Source of the DNA: Beta vulgaris subsp. vulgaris
Lineage: Eukaryota; Streptophyta; Magnoliopsida; Caryophyllales; Amaranthaceae
Assembly (NCBI RefSeq): GCF_026745355.1
Contig: NC_079207.1
Location: 14,619,317-14,683,316, forward strand
Reading direction: 5' to 3'
Length of the DNA: 64,000 bases
In this document: positions 48,184 through 60,983 of the stretch, piece by piece
Layout: every line of letters starts with the position of its first letter
How positions within the stretch are numbered: the first letter of the stretch is position 1
Notes under the pieces: generated by a model
The model's database searches: none
What the model saw: the letters and a program-made list of their open reading frames with translations, nothing else
What the model was told of the DNA's origin: nothing
Program-made: the position numbers and the translations under genes

Positions 48184-49944
48184 CCCTGTTTGGTGATTAG
48201 AGTTTAGAGTTTAGAGGTTAGAGTTTAGAGTTTGTGGTTAGATGATTACTTTTTTGTTCAGAGGATTTGACTGCTGATTTAAATAATTGTTGTGTAAAGG
48301 TGTTTGGTAACACTTAGTTGATTGTCTAGAGTTTTGTAGTTTTTAGATCATGTAAAATGACATTTATGGACATATGTTTTTTTTTTTTAAAAAAAACAAA
48401 TTTTAGTTTTAGTTATATGGACAAAATAGTCATTTGTTTTTTCTCTCTCCAAAACTCTCATGAAAAAGCTCCTCTACCCAACTTTTCCAAAAGAGAGTTC
48501 TGATCAGAGTTTTTGGTATAAAACTCTCTTTAATCCTCTCTCTCCCCAAACACCCAACACTAGTAGAATAAATGCTTATTGTTGCAGTCATAAAGAGGCC
48601 TTTTGCGGCGGTTTTGGGCGCGCATCAATTAAGGGGGCAGCAATAGGTCATAATTATATTGTTGCGGTTTCTAGCCCAAAACCGCAGTAATAGGGTCCTG
48701 GTATAGGCAAAAAAATTTTTTTGCATTTTGCCATAAGATTTGAAAGATAAAAACCGGGCAACAAACCCATCCACAAATGAGCATTATATCGTTTAATAGA
48801 AACTAAACTCAAAATGAAACCAACATCACTTCTCATTCACAATAGATGAAACTAACAACAAGAACCAGAAAATTATATTATAACAGTAAAATCTAAGTAA
48901 AAAAACTGTACCAAATTATAACTGTACCAGCTTACAAAGCAAACAAAGATGATGAAAACCAGAAAATCAGATCTAAGAAAAAAAAAACTAAAATCACCGC
49001 CATCAACCACCGTCCTCAACCGAAGAAAACACGCAAACCAAGACACGCATCTCGAAGAATCGAACACCTTACTCGCTGGAGATTATAACGAACGAAAGTT
49101 CGAACAAAACTCGCCGGAGATTCATCGTGAGAAGGAACTTTGAAATTTCCAGATCTGAGGCCGAGACAACAATGAGGGACGAAACATCGAACAAAACTCA
49201 CCGGAAATTCATCGTGAGAAGATCTAGCCGTTACTAACAAATCTAAATAATGGAAAAAAACGAAAAAAAGGAAACAAAACAAAAACGAAAATAAAAACCG
49301 AAGAAGGAATTCGTCGGAGGCGGCAAACTAGGGTCGCACATGGTCGCGTTGGCTTCGTCGGGTCGCACAAGGTTGACAGGAGGCGAATCGACGTGTTTAG
49401 AGAGGTTCAGAGAGATGAGAGAGAGAAGTGCGTGTGAGACTGAGAGAGAGAAAAGATGGTTGAGAAGTTGAGAGGTTGAGAGGATGAGCGAGAGAAGAGA
49501 GGGTGAGGCGCTGAGAAAGACTGAGGGTGAGGGTGAGAGATGGAAAATAAGGGAAAAAACCCTAACTGTTAAGTTTTATAAATTTTTTTAATGATATTGC
49601 TGCGGTTTCTGACAAGAACTACAACAATACATTAAAATATTATTTTTTAATATATTGCTGCGGTTTTTGTCAAAAATCGCAGCAATATGTCTGGTCAAAT
49701 AGTCAATTTTTTCAAAAAAAATTTCTGTTGATAACATATTGCTGCGATTTTAGGTAGAAACCGCAACAATATCTTTATTTTATATTTTATTTTTCTTTTT
49801 ACGTGATATATTGCTGCATATGGGTAAAACCGCAGCAATACCACCGCAGCAATAAGCAATTATTCTACTAGTGCAAATTAGAGTTTTTACTGGTCAAAAC
49901 TCTAAACTCTCTCTAAAACTCCCTCTCCCAAACACCTCTAAGGT
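48184..49944. mobile_element. older TIR element split by a CACTA insertion
   Basis: The left piece begins CCCTGTTTGGTGATTAGAG and the right piece ends CTCTCCCAAACACCTCTAAGG; both contain AGAGTTTAGAGTTT or its complement, so they look like the two halves of one MITE of roughly 440 bp. The CACTA element at 48558-49873 lies between. No confident target duplication of the outer element was found. Confidence 0.5.
48558..49873 (+). mobile_element. non-autonomous CACTA element, copy 1 (1316 bp)
   Basis: Ends CACTAGTAGAATAAATGCTT and AAGCAATTATTCTACTAGTG are typical CACTA termini and are flanked by CAA (48555-48557 and 49874-49876), a 3-bp duplication. The subterminal zones carry repeated ATTGCTGCGGTTT and AAACCGCAGCAAT words in both orientations, as expected for transposase binding sites. 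The interior has a purine-rich GAGAGA stretch and no transposase. It shares ends and layout with copy 2 at 51656-53084. Confidence 0.95.
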
Positions 49945-50311
49945 CTTATAATTATATCTAATTAAAAGATTTGTACAAGTAGTTAGATACCTAACTTTTT
50001 TATGATAATAACGATAGACTATTATAGACATAAACTCTTAATCCGATTCCTTGTATAAAGAATTAAGCGATTGCTTTCATCCTCAAACTTTAAGGGTTTA
50101 TTTTTCAAAAATCATGCAATTACTTTCATACCATTACAACAATTTTTCCACACTTGACGAAAAGTTACAAAAAGTAACAACCCGAGGCATCACCCGAGAT
50201 ACTCACTAGTTGTAATATTATAGATGTGCCTAGGGCCTAGGGCCTAGGGGTAACAACTTAGATGTAAGTCAACTCACTACTTAGCATCTGCTAAATGAAT
50301 AAAAAAGTATT
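49945..50311. other. short intergenic stretch, no gene
   Basis: AT-rich sequence between the interrupted TIR element and the copia element. A CCTAGGG word is repeated at 50229-50250. Nothing else is supportable. Confidence 0.5.
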
Positions 50312-50316
50312 GTAAT

Positions 50317-50930
50317 TGAAGACTTTTATATTTAAAGTCATAATGTTTGAAGAAACTATTAACAACTTATCTGTTCAATATGAGCATTCAAGTGCAGCTC
50401 TCTTTCATTGATTCATTCAATCTCTCTTAAATTGAGTTCCTTACAAAAAAGCTGCGCAATACTCCCTCTGTTTTATTTTATCTTTCTCACTTTCCATTTA
50501 CACATCTTCCAATGCACATCTTTGAACTTAAATATCTTTCATCATATATTAGTAAAAATTATAACGATTGAATATTAATAATGTACTAATTGAGACGAAT
50601 CAAACAAGATCCACATGACTATATTTTTTCTTATAAATTGAAAAAAATTGAGAAGATTCTCTCTAAGTATGAATAGTGTCAAGATTCTAAGTGAGAACGA
50701 TAAAAAAAAAACAGAGGGAGTACATATATATAGGACATCAATAGTTGATATTCCCTAGGTCACTCTATCCCACCATACGCTAGATGACACCTAGAACTAG
50801 CTAGAGGAAAAAGCACAAGCCAACAGAAAAAATAGCAGATTTCCTTGATACATGGATTGGACCACAACATTACTTAGCAAGTCAACATTACTTAATGAGG
50901 GAATGGGCCACATGGGCCTCATTATCAACA
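50317..50930 (-). mobile_element. 3' LTR of the copia element, carrying a Stowaway MITE
   Basis: In element direction it begins TGTTGATAATGAGG right after the polypurine tract AGCTTGAGGGGGAG (50944-50931) and ends GTCTTCA. Length is 614 bp including the 261 bp added by the MITE, so about 353 bp originally. Confidence 0.92.
50462..50720. mobile_element. Stowaway-like MITE in the copia 3' LTR
   Basis: Ends CTCCCTCTGTTTTATTTTATC and GATAAAAAAAAAACAGAGGGAG are flanked by TA (50460-50461 and 50721-50722). The empty site is preserved in the 5' LTR, where GCGCAATACATATATA (58600-58615) has a single TA. A truncated relative lies at 63048-63236. Confidence 0.96.
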
Positions 50931-50937
50931 CTCCCCC

Positions 50938-53900
50938 TCAAGCTGAGAGTGAGGAGTAATTCTGAACTCCTAGCTTGGATAACAGGAATTGATGTTGACT
51001 GGTAGGCAGTTGTTTAGTTAACACATCTGCTAGCTGTTTAGTAGAAGGCACATAGGTAGGAACAATGACCCAATCACAAGTTTTATACCTGATGAAATGA
51101 CAATCTATATCAGCATGCGTAGTCTTCTCATGGTGCACAGGGTTGGCATCAATGGCTAGTGCAGTTTGATTGTCACAATGAATAGGTGTAGTGCCAAGAT
51201 TTTGAAGGCCAATATCTTTGACCAATTGCTTAAGCCACATTACTTCACACACTGTCAATGCCATGGACCTATACTCAGCCTCTGCACTGCTCCTCATAAA
51301 CATAGTTTGTCTCTTGGCTTTCTAGGAGATTGAAGACTTTCCCAACAAGATACATAACCCAGCGGTGGACCTTCTTGTTGATGCACATCCTCCCTAGTCA
51401 CTATCACAGTATGCTTGTAGCTGAGCTGTTGATGTGTTGGCCAACAGTATTCCTTGACCAGGTGATCCTGAGAGATACCTTAGCACTTTCTTTGCAGATT
51501 GCATATGAACAGTAGTAGGCTTGTGCATAAACTTACTTAAAACATGAACAGTGAAGGTGATGTCTGGTCTAGTTAGAGTGAGGTAAATCAACTTTCCAAC
51601 TAGCTTTCGGTACACCTATGACTGAGGGAGTTCATAACCTATATCTGCCTCGAGCCACTAGTAGAATAAATGCTTATTGTTGAGGTCATTAAGTGGCCTA
51701 TTGTGGCGGTTTTGGCTGCGCAGCAATTAAGGGGGTGGCAATAAGTAATTAATATATTGCTGGGGTTTAGCAATATATTTATTTTATATCAGATTTACAA
51801 AGCATATTGCTGCGGTTTATGGGGAAAACCGCAACAATATGATGTAGTTAATAATAAAAAATAGGCATATTGCTGCGGTTGTTGACCAAAATCGCAGCAA
51901 TAGGTCCTAGTATAGCTAAATATTTTTTTTATTTGCAATCAAATTTGAAATATTAAAACTAGGCAATTAATCCATGCACTATCCACCCGATTCACAAGAT
52001 GAAATGACATCTTATACTCAACAACAAAGTATAAAATTTTCAGTTTGTAGAAAATATTATCAAAAAATGTAAATGAATCGATAACTTATAATCCAAAAAA
52101 ATAACTAATGAAAAAACAGAATATGAAATTATATAAGCTAACAAAAAAATTCTAAATCTGGTAAATTACAGAAAAATAACAGAAATAAAAGAGTAATAAA
52201 AAAATACTGTTATGAAAAACGAATTTCTGTTACATAGCAACAACATCGATTCTGTAACAACAAGCTATTCTAAAATTACATAGCAATAACAGAAATAAAG
52301 AGGAATTAAAAAAAAATACAGAAGTATATGAAAAAATCTGGCTGCAACAACGGACGACGATGGCGCCGGTACGGTGAACGACGAGAAAAACGAAAAAAAA
52401 TCAGATCTAAAAAATCTACCAACAAATAAAAAAAAACGAAAAAAAGAAAACAAAAACAAAAACGAAAAAAAACCGAAGAAGGAACTCGTTGGAGACGGCG
52501 AATTGGCGTCGCACACTCTCGTCGCGTCGTTCCGTTCGAAGGTTGACGGAAGGCGAAGGTTGACAGAAGGCGAAGGTTGACGGGCGGCGAAGATATGAAG
52601 AGAGGTTGAGAGTGATGAGAGAGATGAGAGAGAGAGAGATGTGCGTGTGAGGTTGAGAGGCTGAGAGAGAGAGAGAGAGAGAAGTGCGTGTGAAGTTGAG
52701 AGAAGAGAGGGTTGAGAGGCTGAGAGAGAGAGACTGCGGGTGAGGTTGAGAGAGGGAAAGTGAGGGAAAAAACCCTAATTATTGTGTTTTATAATTTTTT
52801 TTAATGATATTGTTGCGGTTTCTGACAAGAACTGCATCAATATATCAAAATATTATTTTTTAAATATTTTTTTAATATATTTTGCGGTTCTTAACAAAAA
52901 CCGCAGCAATATGTCAGGTCAAATAGTCAATTTTTTTTCAAATTTTTTCCTGTTGATACCATATTGCTGCGGTTTTAGGTAGAAACCGCAGCAATATCTT
53001 TATTTTATATTTTATGTTTGTTTTTATGTGATATATTGTTGCGTATGGGTAAAATCGCAGCAATAAGCAATTATTCTACTAGTGAGCTTCACATGACTGT
53101 CCATGGGAAACTTTAATGGTATGCAGTTCACCATCCCATATTCTGCAAGAATATCCATCACATACTTCCTCTGTGAGAGAAACAATCCATCTACACATCT
53201 GTCAATCTCAAGACCTAGAAAGTACCTCAAGTGACCCATATCTTTCATCTGAAATTGTGAGGCAAGGAAGTCTTTGGCTTGTTGTATAGCATCCAAATGA
53301 TTTCATGCCACAATGAGGTCATCAACATAGACCATGATCACAGTAAAGGACCCACTTTCAGTCTTAGTGAACAAAGTATAGTAAGACTTGGATTAGATGA
53401 AATTTTTTGTTTTTTGAGCATTGTTAAGCTCTGAAAACCACTGCCTTGGGGCTTGTTTAAATCCATACAAGGCCTTTTTGAGCTTGCAAACATGGCTGCT
53501 GTTTTTGTTGCTCTTTTGACTAGGGAACTTCCCCTCTCCTGGGACTTGTAGCCTATGTCCAAGACCTTCATATCCTGGTGGCAACTTCATATAGACATGT
53601 TCCCGCAAATCACCATGAAGGAATGCATTCTTAACATCCATTTGGTGCAAATGCCACCCATGGATGGATGCAACAGTTAGAAGAGACCTCACAGTTGCCA
53701 TTTATGCTACTCCACAAATGTTTGTTCATAATCCACCCCATATTTTTGTTTATTACCCATAATCACCAATCTAGACTTGTATCTACTTATGGTTCCATCT
53801 GGTTCATCTTTCATTTTGTACAAGATATAGCTTGTTTCCCTGGTGGCAAGTGAGTAATTTCCCAAGTGTTATTTTCTTCCAATGCACATAATTCCTCATT

Positions 53901-55790
53901 CATGGTTGTGACCCACTCTTCGCTTTGAAGCTTCTTTAAAATGTCTGGGTTCATGGTGTTTGATACTTTTTGAGAGAAAACAATTGAAAGCATATCTAGA
54001 AAGTGTGTTTATGGTTTTTCAATGAGAGATGGTGTGTTAGATGTGACATAGGTGTTGGTAACATAGCCCTGGTGCCAGGATGGAGCTTTGGGTGTTCTTG
54101 TGGACTGTCTTAGAGGTGGTTGAGTGAAAGTGGTTGGACTGTTCTGAATGTGTTCAGGTGATATAGGTTCAGTTTCAGGTTCATTTTGTGGCTCATCAGT
54201 GGCTGGTTCATGCTCACATTCTACACTTCCTTTTATATCAATCACAACTCCTTGTTTCATTTCAATGTGTGTTGTAAACACTTTATATGGAAAAATATTT
54301 TCATAAAATTTGACACCTCTACTAACAAGCAATATATGAATGATCAAATTAAGAAAGCTTATATCCCTTATGTGACTTGGGATAGCCCATGAACACACAG
54401 GGTGTTCCTCTTGCGGCAAATTACTTATCATGAACTCTAGATGGGTTGCTTGCCATGGCAAGACATCCAATACATTTCATATAATCATACAAGGGAGGAG
54501 CTTTGTGCAATACCTCATATGTAGACTTATGTTGTAAGAGAGGAATTGGAAGCATGTTAATGATGTGAGTGACTGTGAGAATACATTCCCTCCAAAACTA
54601 CAAAGGAAGACAGGCTTGGAATCTTAGAGCTCTTGCCATCTCTAGGATATTTCTATGCTTTCTCTCAACCCTTCCATTTTGTTGGGGCCTGTCAACACAT
54701 GATGTCTGATGTATGATTCCCAAGCTTTAGAAGAATGGCTTGTATTTCTTATCATCAAACTCAAGTGCATTGTCACTTCTAATCACTTTCACTTGCTAGC
54801 TGTGTATATTGAGTCTTTCCCATATTCACAAAGTCTTAAATAGATTTAAATGCATCTGATTTTAGCTTCAGGAGAGGATTTACCCATGTCACCCTTGAGT
54901 GATCATCAACCATACTGAGAAAGAATCTTTGTTTGTGTCTTGTTGGCACCTTGTATGGCCCTTATATGTCAATGTGGACCAGATCAAACACCTCTTCTGC
55001 TCTTGACTTGCTTAGCTTAGGGTAGTGTGGTGAACTTAGCAAGTGGGCAAATGATGCACAACTCACTTTCATCTTCTTCCAACCCTTCAAGCCCTTCAAT
55101 TTTCTTTATCTTGCTTACTGGAGCATGACCCAACCTGTTGTGCCATAAATATGTTTGAGTCAATCTTCCCACATAGCTCACACGTCCTGGCACAACTATA
55201 CTTGTTCCTTCTGTCACAACATTACACTTCTTTGTTTGAATTACATCCTCAGCAAGCCACTTCTTTATTTTTGTTTTCAATTCTTCACTTATCTCATTCA
55301 GATTCAGATTCACAACGTAATAGAGCGCTTGCTTCACTCTTCCTACACCTTTCACTTTACAAGTTTTGTTGTCTTCTATTACACAAAACTTAGGATGCAA
55401 ATGGAGTTTGCATGAGTTATCTTTACTTAGTTTTTGCACAGACATTAAACTATGCTTGAATGTTGGTATATACAACACATTTTTCAGGATTATATTGTTT
55501 TTCAACATGACACTCCCAGTGTGAGTGATCACAGATGAAGCTCCAGTAGGAAGATTTATTTTGTATTCCTGTTTTAGCTTGACTAAATGTTCTAGCACCT
55601 CGAAACACCCTGTCATATGGTCAGTTGCCCCTGAGTCAATTATCCACTCCTTTCCAGTTGTGTTTGCAAAGTTACAACACACCACTCCTGCATAAGAGTA
55701 ATCCATCTCCTTCTTTGTGTCAGACCCTCCACCTTTTGAAGGTGTTGGCAGAACTTTCATCAGTTGTTCCAGCTATTGAGGGGTGATGGT
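50938..55790 (-). pseudogene. copia pol remnant: protease, integrase, reverse transcriptase, RNase H
   Basis: In element direction: aspartic protease with DSGATDHMT (about 55640-55614); pre-integrase zone LWHNRLGHAPVSKIKKI and CIICPLAKF (55130-55025); integrase with stops and shifts (55016-54480); tail region (54470-54009); reverse transcriptase from ENNTWEITHLPPGK (about 53875) through MDVKNAFLHGDLREHVYMKL (53650-53590) and CKLKKALYGFKQAPRQW to LRYFLGLEIDR; then, across the CACTA insertion, [18 protein letters not shown]; and RNase H (RSSAEAEYRSMAL, CDNQTALAI, ADVLTKQLP) ending at 50938. Several stops and shifts, besides the insertion, make it inactive. Confidence 0.93.
51656..53084 (+). mobile_element. 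non-autonomous CACTA element, copy 2 (1429 bp), in the copia reverse transcriptase
   Basis: Ends CACTAGTAGAATAAATGCTT and AAGCAATTATTCTACTAGTG are flanked by AGC (51653-51655 and 53085-53087). Subterminal TTGCTGCGGTTT / AAACCGCAGCAAT repeats and a GAGAGA-rich interior match copy 1. No transposase domain is present. It splits the host reading frame exactly between two adjacent conserved reverse-transcriptase segments. Confidence 0.95.
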
Positions 55791-56651
55791 TGCACTAGAG
55801 CCACTCTCACTGTGGGTTTGAGCATTTGCAGCACTTCTTCCACCTCTGCTATACTTGCCTTCTCTATGCCATTTGTTGCTCTTAGAAAAACTACCTTAGT
55901 CTTTCATCATCCCTTTGTACTTGTTTCCACCTTTGCCATGCTTGTTTGGAAATCCCACAACAAACCAACATTTTTCCTTTGTGTGTCCTGTTTTACCACA
56001 CACAGTACAGGAGATGTCACTCCCTTTGCTTAGCATAACAGCTCCCTCATTCTCTTCCTTCACAAACTTCAGTACCTTTTTTTGATTTTCTTCTTGTTGT
56101 AATGTACTACAGGCTGTATCTACACTAGGTAGGGGATTCGTCATTAACAACTGAATTCTATGAACTCCATATTCTTCATCCAATCCATTCAGGAACTGGA
56201 ACAACTTCTGCTCCTCTTGTTGTTTATTTAAAGTTGCTATAAATTCATTTAGGAAAAATTGCCAAAAATAAGCCAACCTTTGTCCCGTATTCCAGAATTA
56301 AGCCAACCTTTTGAAAATCCAGAAATAATACAACCTTGTTATTAGTTTTGCCAATTTTAAGTCAGATGACTTAAAACCGGTTTCACAGGTAATCTATTTT
56401 GATTTTTTTTTTTGTTTTTTTTTCCCCCTAAATTCTGATTCCTCTCTCCCCTCTTTATTCTAATCTCCTCTCTCTCTCTCTCCACCTTCTCTTCTCTCTC
56501 CTCTATTCTCTGATTCTCTCTCAACCACCTAGCACCATCATCATCACCATTCTCTCTCATCCTTCCCACCTCCGTCACCACCTTCATTCCCACCACAGTC
56601 ACCACTGTCACTCCCACCAACAACAACCGTTAATGTCTCCCTTCTTTCTCT

Positions 56652-56755
56652 CTCCCTAACCTCCTTCAACAACCACTCTCCCTAACCTCCTTCAACAACC
56701 ACTCTCCCTAACCTCCTTCAACAACCACTCTCCCTAACCTCCTTCAATTACCACT
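56652..56755. repeat. 26-bp tandem repeat, 4 copies, inside the MULE
   Basis: Four head-to-tail copies of a 26-bp unit starting CTCCCTAACCTCCTTCAAC; the first at 56652, the second at 56678, the last copy diverging at its end. Confidence 0.93.
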
Positions 56756-57382
56756 GCCACCACCAGACGAACAGCAACACCACCTTCGATATCACCCTCG
56801 ATCTGCTCATCATCATCTTCGATCTACTTTTCCTTTGATCTGCTTCTGCTGCTTCTTCGTGGGTCTAGGTGAATTTATGTGGCTTTCGGCGGGTTGGTGG
56901 TGGTGGGGGATTGAGTGCTGTGGTTTGGGAGGGGTGTGTGGTTTGGGAGGGGGTTGGTGGTCGTGGTTCGGTTTGAGAGGGAATTTGATTGTGGGTTGGT
57001 GGTGGTGGTGGTTTGAGTGGTGGTCGGGGTATATGGTTGGGTTTTGGATCTAGTAGGGGTTGGTGATTGGATTTGTTGAATTTTTTGGGTTCGAGTTTGG
57101 GGGAAAATCTAGGTTTGAATTTGGGGGATTTTAGGGTTCGAATTCGGGGGGAAATGGGGTGGTTTCGGCGGTTGTTGAGCTGGTGTCGGCGGTTGTGGTG
57201 TGGATTTTTGTGGTTGTTGGTTTGTTTCCGACGGTTGTGGTTACTGATGATGATGATGGCGATAAAGTTTCCGACAGTTGTGGGGAGCAGGTTGATGATG
57301 AATGTTGATCTGATTATGTGGATTGATGATGATGATGATTTGATGATGTGAAGTTGATGATAATTAATAACAATGATAATAC

Positions 57383-57572
<190 letters not shown>

Positions 57573-58462
57573 TTAATAGCAATAATTATTAATAACAATG
57601 ATAATTAATAATAATTAGTAATAATAAAAATTAAAAATTAGTGATAATAGTGTAATTAATTAGTGATAATAGTGTAATTAACCTAAACCAACAGGTAACT
57701 AAGCGGTTATATCATCACTTGACCCAAAATTGGCAAAAATGATGCAAAGGTTGTATTATTCTGGATTTTCGAAAGGTTGGCTTATTTCTGGAATACGGGG
57801 CATAGGTTGGCTAATTTTTGGCAATTTTTCCATTCATTTATCTCATTCCTTTCATATTAGTGTAGTATTCATTTATAGCTCTTCCTTGATGCTTCAATTC
57901 ATATATCTCCTTGTTCAGTCTATACTTTCTTAACCCATTGGAAACAGTGTACCTAGTTTCCAGCTGCTTCCATATCACAACACAGTTGTTCACAAACATC
58001 ACAGACTTTTTTATGGATTTCCAATAATCCAGGATATCACCATGTTGTTGCATGTATCCCAAGCTTCTTGTTTCACATTGTCTGTGTTGTTTTTTTTTCA
58101 CAGTTCCAGTCACAAATCCAAGTTTTTGCTTGGACGCAAGGCTTATTTCTAAAGATCTCTTCCATGATTGATAGTTTCCTGAGCCTTGTAATTTCTCAAC
58201 ACAGATAGAGTTACTTCCATCTGATGGGTGCAAGTAAAGTGGGTTATTTACTTCTATAGTAGTAGCAGTTGCCATCACAACAACTTATATTCTACCTTCT
58301 ACACTAGTATGTTACTTTCTATACTAGATTAGGAGGAACACATGACCAATATTGACACTTTAGGAAGGAAAAAAAATTGCGAATGAACAGATAGCAGAAA
58401 TAAAAGACAGAACTTTGTTTACCAGAAAATTGTTTCTTCAATCCTCAATCTACAGCAACATT

Positions 58463-58474
58463 GCTCTGATACTA
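58463..58474 (-). other. primer-binding site of the copia element
   Basis: The minus strand reads TAGTATCAGAGC directly after the 5' LTR. This differs at one base from TGGTATCAGAGC, the common copia site complementary to the 3' end of initiator methionine tRNA. Confidence 0.85.
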
Positions 58475-58798
58475 GGAAGACTTTTATATTTAAAGTCATA
58501 ATGTTTGAAGAAACGATTAACAACCTATTTTTTCCAATGTAGCTCTCTTTCATTGATTTATTCATTATCTCTTAAATTGTATTCCTTACAAAAAAAGTTG
58601 CGCAATACATATATATAGGACAACAGTAGTTGATATCCCACCATACACCAGATGACACCTAAAACTAGCTAGAGGACAAAACACAAGCTAACAGACAAAA
58701 TAGCAGATTTCCTTAATACATGGACTGGACTACAACATTACTTAGCAAGGCAACATTACTTAATGAGGGAATGGGCCACATGGGCCTCATTCTCAACA
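58475..58798 (-). mobile_element. 5' LTR of the copia element
   Basis: In element direction it starts TGTTGAGAATGAGGCCC and ends GTCTTCC next to the primer-binding site. Length is 324 bp. It aligns with the 3' LTR over its whole length, with many substitutions and small gaps, and lacks the Stowaway insertion. Confidence 0.92.
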
Positions 58799-58803
58799 GT
58801 AAT

Positions 58804-59562
58804 GGTCTCAATCAACATCAAAATATATTATTAATTAAAACATGTGGGGACAATTATAGACCACCACGATCGATGCTTAAATGGTAATACTATGTAAGCT
58901 CTGACATGGGAAACATCTCTTTATTTCAAATGAATAAAAAAAATAAAAATAAAAAGTAAACTATAATAATGAGCATTCAATAAATAAAACTAAAAGTCAA
59001 GATCAAGTTTGAAATAAGTGACTCTATGATAACTTAATAACATATAAACCAATGCAACATGACCCAAAAAATAATACCTAAGGCAATTCCCGAACCCACA
59101 AACTAGTGAGTTTTTATGAGTTGTGACCGTCATTTATCTAATAATTAATTTGCATATATATTGAATAGCTTGGTATAATTGTATCTTATAATTCCTACCG
59201 ACAACTTCGAAATATGAAACGGTATTAGAAATTGTAGCTTTTGAAAAAAAAAACAAATTAAAAAAAAACTCTATACCAATTAAGAGAGATTTTGATGTCA
59301 TTATAAAGGTGCTAGATACCAAGTCCATGTCGCACAAATAAAAGTCAGTACTTTCGCAGCTTATATCACATTCTACTTTTTCCACATGTTCATTAATATA
59401 TATACCTACGACCATTAGTTATTTTACGTGAGCAGTTTTGGACCTGTATTAATATTAGACACATCATACTAAAACCGATCCACCAAACTTAGCTTAACTC
59501 ACTTGGCGGGAATTCCGCCTCATGACTATAAAGTTAAGGGTGCAAATGCCATCAATGGGAAC
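58804..59562. other. intergenic, no gene
   Basis: AT-rich, with a tRNA-like word near 59501-59540 that is too degraded to call. No coding region could be supported. Confidence 0.45.
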
Positions 59563-59565
59563 TTA

Positions 59566-60888
59566 GGGTGCGTTCTCCTCAACTTAAGAAATTAAGTTTC
59601 AGGTCCAATAAGTTCAGATAAGTTGCAATAAGATCCAATAAGGGTAATAAGTTTCAATCAGGTCTAATAAGTTCCAATCAGGTGCAATAAGTTCCAATCA
59701 GGTGCAATAAGGTCCAATCAGGTCTAATAAGGTCCAATAAGTTCCAATAAGGTCTAATAGGGTCCAATATAATAAGGTCCAAATAGTCAATGTTCAATAA
59801 ATATTTGTATTATTGTCCATTATGTTATTATTAGAATTTTAATTAAAGTACCACAATGATTATATAGTATTATACTTGTATTAGTGTCTATTATTTTATT
59901 AAATATTTGTATTATTGTCTATTATTTTATTATTCATATTACTATTAGCTGATTATGTTATTATTAGAATTTTTTATTAAAACACCACAATGTATAGTAT
60001 TATACTTGTATTATTGTATATTATTTGATTATTCATATTACTATTAGGTGATTATATTATTATTAATATTATAATCATAATCAAATAATTAAGGTTAACG
60101 ATAATGATCATTATAATTACAATATTTTACAATTCGTCTTTAAATAACTAGAGATAATATGTTTTCGTCACTAATAACAATGAAACATATAAATGTAGAG
60201 TGAGAGATAAGGAGTTAATGCATTCTACTACCTTCACATAAATAAAAGTGGGGTGAGAATTTTTCATATGTGCCGATTTTAACTTGCTAGCAATAAATGT
60301 TAATCAACTTATGATTTTCCACTAGTGCTTTATAAAATCAAAATAAGAGTATTAGATGTATTAGTGGTCAAAGTTATGTATAGGCAAATATATAAATAGT
60401 AAATTTTTTTGTTAAGTTAATTATCATAAGAGATAATTAATAATTATTATTTTTTTAAAGGACGAATTTTAATAATTATTACTTCATGATAAATTTTGAG
60501 GGGTAGTATTTACTTTAGGGGTAGTATTTATGTTATTAATGGTCAATTTTTTTGTCTAATAAGGTCAAATAAGTTTCAATCATGTCGAATATGGTCTAAT
60601 AAGTTTCAATCAGGTCTAATAAGTTTCAATCAGGGACAATAAGGTCTAATAAGTTTCAATCAGGTCCAATAAGGTCTAATAAGTTTCAATCAGGGCCAAT
60701 AAGGCCTAATAAGTTTCAATAAGGTCAATAAGTTCCAATAATATCCAATCAGGTTCAATCAGGTCCAATAAGGTGAATCAGGTCCAATCAAGTTTAATAA
60801 GTTCTAATAAGTTCAGTTCAAGTTCAATAAGTTCAGTTCATATAAGGTTCAATAAGTTCAGGGCCAATAAGTTGAAGAGAACGCACCC
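59566..60888. mobile_element. 1.3-kb TIR element with subterminal repeat arrays, TTA duplication
   Basis: Terminal inverted repeats GGGTGCGTTCTCCTCAACTTA and TAAGTTGAAGAGAACGCACCC (one mismatch) are flanked by TTA (59563-59565 and 60889-60891), which fits a PIF/Harbinger-like element. Each end carries an array of short units such as AATAAGGTCCAATCAGGT (59600-59790 and 60555-60870), in the same orientation on both sides. The AT-rich middle has a direct duplication of about 134 bp (starting 59819 and 59953). There is no transposase. Confidence 0.88.
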
Positions 60889-60983
60889 TTAAAGGAGGAT
60901 TCTCCTTATCATTCACTCCTCCTTCCAAATACTTGGACCTTTGAGTTAGGTAATGTGCCACGATAGCAAAAGTTATTGAGAAG

